Position numbers and translations under genes: made by a program. A DNA stretch of 64,000 nucleotides from NCBI RefSeq assembly GCF_017316305.2, contig NZ_CP147250.1:3099001-3163000 (forward strand), in the 5' to 3' direction. Shown here one piece after another: positions 36,526 through 45,034 of this stretch (the first letter of the stretch is position 1; each line of letters opens with the position of its first letter). This DNA is from Enterococcus sp. DIV1094. GTDB lineage: Bacteria > Bacillota > Bacilli > Lactobacillales > Enterococcaceae. The notes below the pieces were generated by a model, which saw nothing but the letters and a program-made list of their open reading frames with translations, ran no database searches and was not told the origin of the DNA.

Positions 36526-37854
36526 ATGAAGAATAAAAGTGACGTTATTTATATTCATCCTAAAAAAAGAATCATTTCTCAAAGGAAAAACTATTTTTAC
36601 CTTATTTTTACAGGCGTGTTTTTTTTGATTATTGGATTGCTTAGCGATTCTTTATCGAATAACCTCGTAGGATTAATGGTCATCATGACCTCCCCCAGTA
36701 ATCTTTTAACAGACTATATTGCTTTAGGTGGATTTGGAAGCGCATTTATGAATGTAGGCTTACTTACACTCTCTTCTGTGTTACTCGCCTATCGCCATAA
36801 AGTCATGTTGAATGGTGCGATGTTTGCTTCAATCTTGACTGTCGCAGGCTTTTCTTTCTTTGGAAAAAATCTATATAATTCCATCTCGATCATTCTCGGT
36901 GTTTATCTCTATGCTCATTTTATGCACAAGCCATTTTCTCAATATGTGATGATTGGCTTGTTCGGTAGCGCACTCTCCCCTGTTGTCAGCTATATTACGT
37001 TCGGGATTGGCTTACCTTTACTTCAAGGTGCCTTTCTCGGGAACTTAGCTGGTTTGATCGTCGGCTTTTTATTGCCGATCTTAGCAGTTCAAACACTTAC
37101 TTTTCATCGCGGTTTTACACTTTACAATATTGGCTTTACATCCGGCTTGATCGCGATGTTAGTAACAGGCATTCTCCGGCAATTTAGCTACTCGATCGAA
37201 GTTCAATCGATTCTTTCAACGGATCATCACCGTGAATTGACCTGGATCATTTTTCTATTCTTTTTATCAACTGCTCTTTGCGGTTTCTTCTTCAACTCAT
37301 TTAAGTTGAAAGGCTTGCGTGAAATTTTTGAATCATCAGGGAAACTAACAACGGATTTTATTGGTACTGCTGGTATCGGTGCTACTTTGATCAACATGGG
37401 CTTAGTTGGCTTGTTACTTTTGTCTTACGTCTTGTTGATCGGCGGGGTATTGAATGGGCCCGTGACTGGCGGGATCATCTCTGTGGCTGGTTTCAGTTCG
37501 TTTGGAAGCCACGTAAAAAACTGTTTCCCGATCCTTATCGGTATTTATATCGCTTCTATCTTAGGAACGATGCACGATATGACACAAACGACCATGCTTG
37601 TCGCAGCGATTTTTGGCACAGGCTTAGCCCCAATCAGTGGATTTTATGGAGGAGTGTACGGAGTGATTGCTGGCTTTTTACATATTACTCTTGTCCATAA
37701 TCTCAGTACATTACACGGGGGATTAAATTTATATAATAGTGGATTTTCAACGGGATTCATTGCTGGTATACTAGTGCCTATCCTAGAAAATTTTACGTTT
37801 ACCGGGAAGGGAAAGAACGCACATGGAAAAAGAGCTATCAAAGAGGATCATTGA
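36526..37854 (+). CDS. DUF1576 family membrane protein
   Basis: 442 residues with about twelve membrane helices. It is an internally duplicated protein: GGFGSAFMNVGLLTLSSVLLAYRHKVMLNG in the first half echoes AGIGATLINMGLVGLLLLSYVLLIGGVLNGP in the second (both quoted in part), and LYNIGFTSGLIAML echoes LYNSGFSTGFIAGIL. This is the DUF1576 layout. Function unknown; a transporter or channel is plausible from the inverted or repeated topology. Divergent from a TetR regulator and overlapping a small soluble gene. Confidence 0.85.
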   Translation: MKNKSDVIYIHPKKRIISQRKNYFYLIFTGVFFLIIGLLSDSLSNNLVGLMVIMTSPSNLLTDYIALGGFGSAFMNVGLLTLSSVLLAYRHKVMLNGAMFASILTVAGFSFFGKNLYNSISIILGVYLYAHFMHKPFSQYVMIGLFGSALSPVVSYITFGIGLPLLQGAFLGNLAGLIVGFLLPILAVQTLTFHRGFTLYNIGFTSGLIAMLVTGILRQFSYSIEVQSILSTDHHRELTWIIFLFFLSTALCGFFFNSFKLKGLREIFESSGKLTTDFIGTAGIGATLINMGLVGLLLLSYVLLIGGVLNGPVTGGIISVAGFSSFGSHVKNCFPILIGIYIASILGTMHDMTQTTMLVAAIFGTGLAPISGFYGGVYGVIAGFLHITLVHNLSTLHGGLNLYNSGFSTGFIAGILVPILENFTFTGKGKNAHGKRAIKEDH

Positions 37855-38164
37855 TGAATTCCTCACGTATTTTTACGAACACGAAATCAATGAGATTCGT
37901 ATCGGATTAGAATATACCGACGAAGGACTGTATATCGAATTTCAAGGAACCACGATGAATCCGCCAAAAGATTTAAATAATTTAGCAACACTATTGAATA
38001 CACCTAGAGACCCCAGTATGGAAATCTATTACCACGAACTGCTAGGCACCCCTTCTCACGGTCAAGAATCTTATCGGCTACTTGGAAATTTGATCGATGA
38101 TGTAGAGATCATGTATGATTCGCCAATTCTGAACATCAAGATTTTTCGTAGAATTGAACTTTAA
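37823..38164 (+). CDS. Small soluble protein coupled to DUF1576 gene
   Basis: 113 residues starting inside the 3' end of the DUF1576 gene (32-bp overlap) after an AAGGGAAAG ribosome site. Acidic, no membrane segment; starts MEKELSKRIIDEFLTYFYEHE and contains a beta-rich stretch (IRIGLEYTDEGLYIEFQG). No family recognised. The overlap implies co-translation and possibly a regulatory partner of the membrane protein. Confidence 0.75.
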   Translation: MEKELSKRIIDEFLTYFYEHEINEIRIGLEYTDEGLYIEFQGTTMNPPKDLNNLATLLNTPRDPSMEIYYHELLGTPSHGQESYRLLGNLIDDVEIMYDSPILNIKIFRRIEL

Positions 38165-38362
38165 CTTAAATAGGTCACCGAATGAGATCATAAATTTAAG
38201 TAAATAAGTCTCTGGTTGGATGTTTTATTTTAACTCATCCTCTATACTTGGTTAGAACTTACAAAATTGTTTGTTGTTTTTCACTTTAAATAGTGGCGAG
38301 CGATTACTCACTTCATGTAAAATACAAGTATCAGATGAAAACCTCGAAGGAGTTGACTAGGG

Positions 38363-38959
38363 ATGAACGTTGCAGTATCACGAAAATTAATGAATATCAT
38401 ATCGATCATCGGGATTGGATTCTCAGTGGCAATCACGATTTATTTTATTAATCTAGGCGTATTTAAAGATATAAACGCATTAAAAGGGCTTGTGGGTGAT
38501 TCAATTATCTTAGGTCCCATTATCTTTATCTTGATTCAAATACTGCAAGTCGTCATACCGATCATTCCTGGTGGGATCAGCACCGCTGCTGGCGTCCTGA
38601 TTTTTGGTCCTTATGCCGGGTTTATCTATAATTATGTCGGTATTTGTATCGGTTCGATCATCATTTTCTTATTAGGTAGAAAATATGGTAAACCATTTAT
38701 ACTATCGATGATCAGCGACAAAACCTACGATAAATATATCGGTTGGTTGGATAACCAAAGTCGCTTTGAAAAACTTTTTGCACTAGCGATCTTCTTGCCA
38801 GTAGCACCAGACGATGCCTTATGTTTGATGGCTGGCTTGACAAACATCTCAGTCAAAAAGTACACTTTGATCATATTGATCGCTAAACCTTTATCGATCT
38901 TTTTGTACAGTATGGCATTGATTTATGGTGGCAACTTCCTGACTGGCTTGTTAGGATGA
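38363..38959 (+). CDS. TVP38/TMEM64 family membrane protein
   Basis: 198 residues, about five membrane helices. The VTT/DedA-superfamily signature is present: PGGISTAAGVLIFGPYAGFIYNYVGICIGSIIIFLLGRKYG (about 72-112, quoted in two parts in the protein) and the F.ALAIFLPVAPDDALCLMAGLT block. Members are membrane lipid scramblases or transport proteins. GAAGGAG upstream of the ATG; followed by a terminator. Confidence 0.9.
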   Translation: MNVAVSRKLMNIISIIGIGFSVAITIYFINLGVFKDINALKGLVGDSIILGPIIFILIQILQVVIPIIPGGISTAAGVLIFGPYAGFIYNYVGICIGSIIIFLLGRKYGKPFILSMISDKTYDKYIGWLDNQSRFEKLFALAIFLPVAPDDALCLMAGLTNISVKKYTLIILIAKPLSIFLYSMALIYGGNFLTGLLG

Positions 38960-38979
38960 TTCCTTAATAGACACACTAT

Positions 38980-39017
38980 GAGTACTGCAATGAATATTTA
39001 CTGCAGTACTCCTTTTT
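38980..39017 (+). terminator. Terminator of the TVP38 gene
   Basis: GAGTACTGCA / TGCAGTACTC perfect 10-bp stem followed by CTTTTTTAT. Confidence 0.85.
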
Positions 39018-39055
39018 TATTTTTTGCGTTATAATGTTAGGAGTAGGTGATAGTA

Positions 39056-40858
39056 ATGATCGTTTATATAAAACGTAGTTTAGGAAATGCTTGGGACTTC
39101 CTCAAAGGGACGCAAGCTTACTTTCGTGACGTAGTTTTGATGCATGGGTTCATCTTATTTATTTGTTTACCTTTGCTTGGAAGTACAACACGTTTGATTT
39201 TACAACGTGGGTCGATTGATTATCTCTCCACTGATAATATCCCCACATTGATTTCACAGCATCCAGTCGTTTTTTTCTCCTTGATCGCTGTCTTGTTGAT
39301 GATTTTACTCCTAGTTTATTTTGAGTTCACTTTTTTACTGATGAGTGTTTATTTTATCAAAAAACAAGAACCGATATCGTTGAAACAATTACTGCAATTG
39401 ACGATTCGGCAACTAAAAAAAGTTCGTCCGATGATTTTTTTATTTTTCTTGGCTTACTTCTTTCTGATTTTACCAGTCAGTGGAATGAGCTTTAATTCTG
39501 ATTTACTTTCTAGAATCAAGATTCCTGCATTTATTATCGACTTTATTTTTGCAAACCGCTGGATCGTCGTCAGCTCTTTTCTTTTTGTTTATGTATTCCT
39601 CGGCTATATCGGGATTCGTTTGATTTTCTCTTTACCAGAAATGATTTTAAGAGACCGTCCTTTTCGTGAAGCCGTTCGAGAAAGTTGGCGTTTGACCAAA
39701 TCACGATTTTTCGCGATTTCAGGACAGTTTTTGATTATCAGTGGAACGCTTCTCTTGATTTCAACAATCGGTTACTTAGCGATTATCTCCGGTCAGATTT
39801 TAGTTGAGTCCTATTTTTCTGAGTATTCATTGATCAGTGCTGTATTTGCAATGACTCTTTTACAAGGCGTCATCTTGTTCAATTTTGTGATGTCGACCGT
39901 GGGTATTTTTTATGTCATTGTGGACTTTATGGATGACGAAGGGTTTTTACCCGATATCCCTAGCTGGTTTTCACCACAAGAAGAACCTCAAAAGCATTCT
40001 GCTGTAAAGAATACTGCATTGACCTTATTTGCCGTATTTTTTGGTGTCGGTGTATGTATTTACAATATGAACTACTTGGACTCTGCCTCTGAAACAACCC
40101 CCCTCACCATTTCTCATCGGGGAGTTAGCTCTGGGAATAGCGCGCAAAATACGATTGCCGCTTTAGAAAAGACGAGTAAAAATTACCATCCTGATTATGT
40201 AGAGATGGATGTTCAAGAAACAAAAGACGGCCAGTTCGTTGTGATGCATGACTTCAATCTTAGAGATCTGACAGGAGTCAATAAGGCACCGCAAGATTTG
40301 ACACTTGAAGAATTAGAAAAATTGACCGTCACTGAAAATGGTGCCAAAGAACCACTAGTTTCATTTGACACATATCTAAAACGAGCAAATGAATTAAATC
40401 AGAAATTACTCATTGAAATCAAAACGACTAGAAAAGACTCAAAAGATCTAGTCAAAAATTTTGTTAAGAAATACGAAGAGAATATTTTAACACATGGACA
40501 TATTTTACAAAGTTTGACTTATCAAACAGTTTCAGAGTTAAAAGCTGAAAATCCAGATTTTTATGTTGGGTATATTTTACCTTTTAATATCATTGGTCCT
40601 CCAGTTACCCCAGGTGATTTCCTAACCATGGAATACAGTACGATCAATCGTAACTTTATCGATTCTGCCCATCAAGATGGCAAAAAAGTCTATGTATGGA
40701 CCCTAAATGATTCAGACGATATGAGCCGAATGATGTTTTATGGCGTAGATGGCATCATTACAGATGATATGCAAGCTTTAAATGCTACGATCAAGAACAC
40801 AGAAGGCGAAATAACCTACTCAGACAAATTATTAAACTTTGTTCTAGGTGTTGGATAA
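39056..40858 (+). CDS. Glycerophosphodiester phosphodiesterase with membrane domain
   Basis: 600 residues from the ATG at 39056, which suits the AGGTG 7 bp upstream; an upstream GTG (39047) is too close to the ribosome site. The N-terminal half (about 1-335) has seven or eight membrane helices (glycerophosphoryl diester phosphodiesterase membrane domain); the C-terminal half (about 350-590) is a GDPD barrel with catalytic ISHRGVSSGNSAQNT, YVEMDVQETKDGQFVVMHD and LLIEIKT. Probably hydrolyses glycerophosphodiesters or lipoteichoic-acid-derived units at the membrane. Confidence 0.92.
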   Translation: MIVYIKRSLGNAWDFLKGTQAYFRDVVLMHGFILFICLPLLGSTTRLILQRGSIDYLSTDNIPTLISQHPVVFFSLIAVLLMILLLVYFEFTFLLMSVYFIKKQEPISLKQLLQLTIRQLKKVRPMIFLFFLAYFFLILPVSGMSFNSDLLSRIKIPAFIIDFIFANRWIVVSSFLFVYVFLGYIGIRLIFSLPEMILRDRPFREAVRESWRLTKSRFFAISGQFLIISGTLLLISTIGYLAIISGQILVESYFSEYSLISAVFAMTLLQGVILFNFVMSTVGIFYVIVDFMDDEGFLPDIPSWFSPQEEPQKHSAVKNTALTLFAVFFGVGVCIYNMNYLDSASETTPLTISHRGVSSGNSAQNTIAALEKTSKNYHPDYVEMDVQETKDGQFVVMHDFNLRDLTGVNKAPQDLTLEELEKLTVTENGAKEPLVSFDTYLKRANELNQKLLIEIKTTRKDSKDLVKNFVKKYEENILTHGHILQSLTYQTVSELKAENPDFYVGYILPFNIIGPPVTPGDFLTMEYSTINRNFIDSAHQDGKKVYVWTLNDSDDMSRMMFYGVDGIITDDMQALNATIKNTEGEITYSDKLLNFVLGVG

Positions 40859-40861
40859 AAC

Positions 40862-40912
40862 AAAAGCGTATCGCTCACTGTCCGATTGGATAAGTAAGCG
40901 ACACGCTTTTTA
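40862..40912. terminator. Terminator of the GDPD gene
   Basis: AAAAGCGT-TCGCT / AGCGA-ACGCTTTT stem with a T run; may act on both strands. Confidence 0.8.
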
Positions 40913-40914
40913 GT

Positions 40915-41025
40915 TTATCTTTCTCTTGATTCCTTAATCGCCCGAACGACTGCTAAAACAGCGGGAATAGCAGAAATAACTGCTAGAAAAATACCCAATT
41001 TACCAGAATTTTTTCTTTTTTGCAT
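40915..41025 (-). CDS. Small single-pass membrane peptide
   Basis: 36 residues (MQKRKNSGKLGIFLAVISAIPAVLAVVRAIKESRER) with an AAAGGGGGCG ribosome site 8 bp upstream. Basic ends flank one hydrophobic helix. No family recognised. It lies downstream of a toxin-like frame on the same strand and convergent to the GDPD gene. Confidence 0.55.
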   Translation of the reverse strand: MQKRKNSGKLGIFLAVISAIPAVLAVVRAIKESRER

Positions 41026-41212
41026 AGCGTTTCGCCCCCTTTCTTTTATTATAATGAACTTTGCGAAATATCTCAAAACAAGTGTTTGCTCGTTTAATTC
41101 TTGGATTTCCCACTAATTTACTTCTCCCTCCTTTCAATACCAGTAAACCAAACGTCAGATATGACAATATTGTTTGAACATTCTCCCAAGCTGTTCGTGA
41201 GTCTTCATTCAA
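41000..41212 (-). pseudogene. TxpA/holin-like toxin remnant
   Basis: From a TTG at 41212 the frame reads NEDSRTAWENVQTILSYLTFGLLVLKGG. The AWENVQTIL segment matches the AYETIQTIV core of the holin-like type I toxin at 63661, but the hydrophobic helix is short and is followed by an unrelated basic tail, and there is no good ribosome site. It is best read as a degraded or divergent toxin gene; an alternative is chance similarity. Confidence 0.4.
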
Positions 41213-41247
41213 AAACAGCTACACTTAGATCAAAGAGGTGAATAATA

Positions 41248-41319
41248 ATGGTCTATGTACAAACAGGAGTTTTTTTACTATTAATGATTGGTTTATTGAT
41301 TGGAATCACGGAAAATTAA
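41248..41319 (+). CDS. Small hydrophobic peptide (toxin-like)
   Basis: 23 residues (MVYVQTGVFLLLMIGLLIGITEN) with GAGGTG 8 bp before the ATG. One membrane helix and a tiny polar tail, the size and look of type I toxins or phage-associated membrane peptides. Head-to-head with the toxin-like frame on the other strand. Family unknown. Confidence 0.5.
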   Translation: MVYVQTGVFLLLMIGLLIGITEN

Positions 41320-41459
41320 TCGAGATATAACTCTCCCCTTTTATGCAATAGCACTTTGATTGCCCAAATTTTGAAATGGTGCTAAACTTGAATTGTATCC
41401 GAAAGTTTCACAGAAAGTTTCATGGATACGTTACTTTTCAAGGAAGGGAGGAAACCTAT

Positions 41460-41609
41460 ATGACATTCACAAACACAACTATCAGCTATCGTGTAGCTTT
41501 TGATAGCTCGACTAACCGCTTCATGGCAATCGATGCAATGAATGAACAACATGTTGCTTATGGGGTCACCATTGAACAAGCAGTAAAAGCATTACACGAA
41601 TCTAACTAA
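41460..41609 (+). CDS. Small hypothetical protein
   Basis: 49 residues from the ATG at 41460, preceded by AAGGGAGG. MTFTNTTISYRVAFDSSTNRF then AYGVTIEQAVKALHESN. A compact beta-beta-alpha-like hypothetical; the layout recalls HicB-like or DUF1902-type antitoxin folds, but no certain family. No HicA partner adjacent. Followed by a terminator. Confidence 0.6.
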   Translation: MTFTNTTISYRVAFDSSTNRFMAIDAMNEQHVAYGVTIEQAVKALHESN

Positions 41610-41653
41610 GGAGTGTCCCTTTTTCATGCCAGCTGATAATTCTATCAAGAAGT

Positions 41654-41696
41654 AAAAGACGTTTATGGCCAAGTGAGCCACAGAAACGTCTTTTTT
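41654..41696 (+). terminator. Terminator after the 49-residue gene
   Basis: AAAAGACGTTT / AAACGTCTTTT with TTTTTT; 19-nt loop. Confidence 0.75.
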
Positions 41697-41749
41697 GTTT
41701 ACTTCAAAAAATATTAAACGCAAGTACTACTTACAATAAAATCCACAGT

Positions 41750-42139
41750 TTATTTTTTACTCCTCCCCTGCTCCTCTGAAAAATCACGCCATTTTTTTAA
41801 ACGTACTTTAACAAACTCTGGCACAGGAATCCCTAACTTTCGCAAATTTTCAATCACAGACAAACCATAGATTGCACAATACGAGAACACTAAAGCAATC
41901 CCAATTGCTTCAAAACCAGTAATCTTTAAATAAGGATATGCAATCGCAACAATAAGAAAAATCATCACGTACTTGACTAGATCTTTCAGAAAAGATTGTT
42001 TGCTACGTTTCTTTTTTTCTGTTTTCAAACAAATTCCGCTAATGAAATCAATACATAGAATCAATAAAAATATCTGAATATACACATTACTCCCAAGATT
42101 TTTAAACTCATTCAATACCACAGCATTATCTACGATCAT
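41750..42139 (-). CDS. Phage holin family protein
   Basis: 129 residues, three membrane segments (about 20-37, 56-74, 78-97) and a charged C-terminus. The segment YGLSVIENLRKLGIPVPEFVKVRLKKW is the typical tail of the toxin-secretion/phage-lysis holin family (Bacteriophage_holin_4). Holins open the membrane for endolysin; no endolysin gene is adjacent, so this is an orphan prophage gene. GAGGGTGAGG ribosome site. Confidence 0.82.
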   Translation of the reverse strand: MIVDNAVVLNEFKNLGSNVYIQIFLLILCIDFISGICLKTEKKKRSKQSFLKDLVKYVMIFLIVAIAYPYLKITGFEAIGIALVFSYCAIYGLSVIENLRKLGIPVPEFVKVRLKKWRDFSEEQGRSKK

Positions 42140-42451
42140 TTCCTCACCCTCTACTTTCCAGATTATTTCCCATTATTTTTTAACTCGGCTTGCTGTACTT
42201 CTCAATTGTTTGAAATAGTAAAAATATCATCATCTTTGACACAAAATGACTTTTAAGCTATCATAAAATCAATAAAAGAAAAAGAATACGCTTTAACTTA
42301 ATTGAACTAGCTTGCTTGAACTTCTAAGTTACTGAATTCTTGTCTTTTTAAATGATTAAACGATTGTATAAGTAAACTATAATAGCATAAAAGCTAATTG
42401 TCAACCGAAATAACTTTTAAGCTATCTCAAGATCAAGAAAGGTGGTTCCTC
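42140..42451. promoter_or_regulatory. Divergent regulatory region with 14-bp direct repeat
   Basis: 312-bp gap between holin and the first Xre gene. The 14-mer ACTTTTAAGCTATC occurs at 42249-42262 and 42413-42426, bracketing a plus-strand promoter (TATAAT at about 42379-42384). The repeats may be repressor sites; no gene seen. Confidence 0.4.
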
Positions 42452-42814
42452 ATGACACTTGTTACAAGAATCAAACAATTAGCGGAAGAAAAAAAAGTAA
42501 CCTTTGCTGAAGTCGAACGTGCCGTAGGAATCTCTAATGGGCAAATCAGACGATGGGACCGTGTTTCGCCAAAGTCGGAAAACTTAAAAAAAGTAGCTGA
42601 TTATTTTGGCGTAACAACTGATTTCCTTTTGGGCAGTAACCAAGCACCGAAATGGGCAAATACAGACGATCTATTTGAATTGGACAAAATGCTTAATTCA
42701 AATGTCAACATGGCGTATGGCGGCGAAACATTGACAGAACAAGAAAAGCAACGTGTAAAAGATGTACTGACCGGGCTTTTCTGGGAATTTCGAAAACGCG
42801 ACAAAGAGAAGTGA
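42452..42814 (+). CDS. Xre-family repressor, module 1
   Basis: 120 residues from the ATG at 42452 with AAAGGTGG upstream. N-terminal helix-turn-helix (KVTFAEVERAVGISNGQIRRWDRVSPKSENLKKVADYFG in parts) then the linker LLGSNQAPKW and a C-terminal block ELDKMLNSNVNMAYGGETLTEQE shared with the second Xre protein in this region. This is a CI-like lysogeny repressor type. Followed after 6 bp by an ImmA/IrrE gene. Confidence 0.88.
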   Translation: MTLVTRIKQLAEEKKVTFAEVERAVGISNGQIRRWDRVSPKSENLKKVADYFGVTTDFLLGSNQAPKWANTDDLFELDKMLNSNVNMAYGGETLTEQEKQRVKDVLTGLFWEFRKRDKEK

Positions 42815-42820
42815 GCGTAT

Positions 42821-43249
42821 ATGGAGATGGATATTATCAAACTAGTAAGCGAACTGAAGCGCACCTATGATACTGCCAATCCTTTTGTCATTGCTGAAAA
42901 ATTAGGAATAGAAATCAGATATGTTTCTTTTCTAGATAATCCAAAAGGACAGTTTCAAGAACTATTAGGCTCCCCTATTATCTTATTGAACAACTCAATA
43001 AAAGAATCAGAAGAACGTTTTTACATTTGCGCCCATGAACTTGGACACGCCTTGTTCCATCGTGAAATCTCAAGTTACTATGTGTCATCCAGAAACTCAA
43101 GAAGCAAATCAGAAAGTGAAGCCAACTGCTTCGCCTCCAATCTGATCGTTTCCTTGTATAAGGAAGATACAGAAACCTATCCAAGAGAAGTTGAGGAGCT
43201 GACACGACTCTATGGACTTCCGGAGAGTTGTTATCGGTTTTTGATATGA
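42821..43249 (+). CDS. ImmA/IrrE-family metallopeptidase
   Basis: 142 residues. Zinc protease motif HELGH at residues 72-76 (AHELGHALFHRE), with the downstream ESEANCFASNLIVS containing the third ligand Glu. ImmA of ICEBs1 cleaves its partner repressor; the tandem arrangement with the Xre gene argues for the same job in anti-repression after DNA damage or signals. Intact. Confidence 0.9.
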   Translation: MEMDIIKLVSELKRTYDTANPFVIAEKLGIEIRYVSFLDNPKGQFQELLGSPIILLNNSIKESEERFYICAHELGHALFHREISSYYVSSRNSRSKSESEANCFASNLIVSLYKEDTETYPREVEELTRLYGLPESCYRFLI

Positions 43250-43253
43250 AATG

Positions 43254-43303
43254 GAATAAACTACAGATTTTCGAAAGATGATACTGTAGTTTATTCTATT
43301 TTT
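43254..43303 (+). terminator. Terminator of the Xre/ImmA module
   Basis: GAATAAACTACAG / CTGTAGTTTATTC, perfect 13-bp stem followed by TATTTTTT, right after the immA stop. Confidence 0.85.
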
Positions 43304-43305
43304 TA

Positions 43306-44153
43306 GATCAAAATCATTTTGGATTGTAAGAATTTACTCAGTGTCGTTAGCAAAAAAATACCGAATCATTATAAAAAAAGGTTTTACCAATCTATTTCTC
43401 AAAATTAGTAGTTTTCTCTGGTTCAATTTTGATAAATGATGATAAGTAACGCAATAAAAAAAGTAACATTTCCATTATATATATAACTATTCTGATTTTT
43501 ATTTTTTTCAAATAAGTAAAGCAGCAACTTCGATAACAATCACAAAATTTCTAATAAAACGAATTTCCCCTCTTCTTATTTACTTTACCTAAATTGTTTA
43601 TAGTCCTTATATAACTAATTTATTTTATTTTAAACGAAATATGTAAATCCTTGGTGCAAAATTTAATTAATTATCTTTAGTTATATAACGTTTTAAATAC
43701 GAAAAACGCTGTGTAATATGTACATATATTATTTTACAATAACAAATCATGTGTGCTAACATTCATTTGAAAGCGATTGCAAAAAACATCTTGATAACGT
43801 GGCTAGTTAAAAAATCGATGAATAAAATTTGCACCGTTTTTTAAAGATCAACTGTTCAAGTGGTTTTGAAATTTTGGGAGGATATGTATATAAAAAACTA
43901 CTTTTTCAAGAGATGCTTACTCGTTCTTTCTCCTTTTTATATAGTGTTCAAAATATACTAACAAATTTTTTATACTTAAAAAACTTATAGCTTAATTGTA
44001 TGATTACCTATACTACTACCATCTTTAAACTAACAATGAAATGATTAAGTATATTATTTAAATTTGGTTAAACATAATTTTGAATAGTATTCTTATTATT
44101 TCGGCGACTATCACTAGATGCCGTTAAGTGAAATAAATTTTTGGGAGGACTAT
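43306..44153. other. 850-bp AT-rich region without genes
   Basis: No open frame with a ribosome site. Long A/T tracts throughout. It contains one perfect CcpA-type cre site (43767-43783) and leads into the Ltp-repeat gene, whose promoter must be here. Possibly remnant of deleted phage genes. Confidence 0.5.
43767..43783. promoter_or_regulatory. cre site (CcpA)
   Basis: TTGAAAGCGATTGCAAA fits WTGNAARCGNWWNCAWW at every position. It lies 370 bp upstream of the Ltp-repeat gene; no closer gene on either strand, so its target is unclear. Confidence 0.5.
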
Positions 44154-44912
44154 ATGGCTAAGAAAAAAGTTATAGGACAGAATGGTAAAGCTTACGTAGT
44201 AAAAGAGAAAAAACCGTTTTACAAAAAAGTTTGGTTCTGGGTCATTGCAACAATTTTACTTTTTGCTGTTGGCGGCTCATTGACTGGAGGAGGTAATAAT
44301 AACAGTTCAGATACAATTACTGCTAAATCATCTGAAGAAGAGATATTCTCTGATCCAGAAACTTCTGAGACTACTTCCAATATTCCAGAAGTTTCAACCG
44401 AAATCACACAATCTTCTGCAGAAGAAACCATAACATCTCCAAATACATCTGAAACTACTGAACAACCGAGTTCTAATGATGATGTCTCTCTCGAGTTCTC
44501 AAATGCGCTAAGATCTGCTAATGATTATTTGAACTATACTTCATTCTCACAACTGGGACTGTATGATCAACTGATTTATGAACAGTATCCTCCTGAAGCA
44601 GCTCAATATGCCATTGATAATGTGGATGCTGATTGGAACCAACATGCGTTACAAGCTGCACAAGATTATTTGGATTACTCATCTTTTTCAAAAGCTGGCC
44701 TTTACGATCAATTGATTTATGAGCAATATACACCTGAGCAAGCACAATTTGCTATTGATAGTATAGAAGCTGATTGGAACCAACATGCATTACAAACTGC
44801 ACAAGATTACTTGGATTACTCTGCCTTTTCAAAAGCTGATCTGTACGATCAGTTGATTTATGAACAGTATACATCTGAGCAAGCACAGTTTGCCATTGAT
44901 AATTTACCGTAA
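44154..44912 (+). CDS. Ltp-repeat membrane-anchored protein (superinfection-exclusion type)
   Basis: 252 residues from the ATG at 44154 (GGGAGGACTAT upstream). A basic start, one membrane helix (about 26-45), a Ser/Thr/Glu-rich linker (about 50-112) and three tandem repeats of about 47 residues built on DYLDYSSFSKAGLYDQLIYE and QYTPEQAQFAID. These are Ltp/host-cell-surface-exposed-lipoprotein repeats; in phage TP-J34 Ltp blocks DNA injection of superinfecting phage. Unlike Ltp it has no lipobox cysteine but a membrane helix. Function as phage exclusion is inference. Confidence 0.85.
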   Translation: MAKKKVIGQNGKAYVVKEKKPFYKKVWFWVIATILLFAVGGSLTGGGNNNSSDTITAKSSEEEIFSDPETSETTSNIPEVSTEITQSSAEETITSPNTSETTEQPSSNDDVSLEFSNALRSANDYLNYTSFSQLGLYDQLIYEQYPPEAAQYAIDNVDADWNQHALQAAQDYLDYSSFSKAGLYDQLIYEQYTPEQAQFAIDSIEADWNQHALQTAQDYLDYSAFSKADLYDQLIYEQYTSEQAQFAIDNLP

Positions 44913-44931
44913 TGATCATAGATTTTTTCAG

Positions 44932-44962
44932 AAACAGTAAGTTAGTTGCTTACTGTTTTTTT
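44932..44962 (+). terminator. Terminator of the Ltp-repeat gene
   Basis: AAACAGTAAG / CTTACTGTTT around a 7-nt loop followed by TTTT, 20 bp after the stop. Confidence 0.8.
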
Positions 44963-45034
44963 GCTGGTAACCTGCATTTTTTTCATCATCAATCTATGTT
45001 ACAATTTCCTTATAAAATTATAGGAGAGACAATT

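Noticed and set aside
44154..44912. Lipoprotein signal for the Ltp-repeat protein
   Set aside because: No cysteine follows the membrane helix; the region reads GGSLTGGG, so it is a membrane anchor rather than a lipobox.
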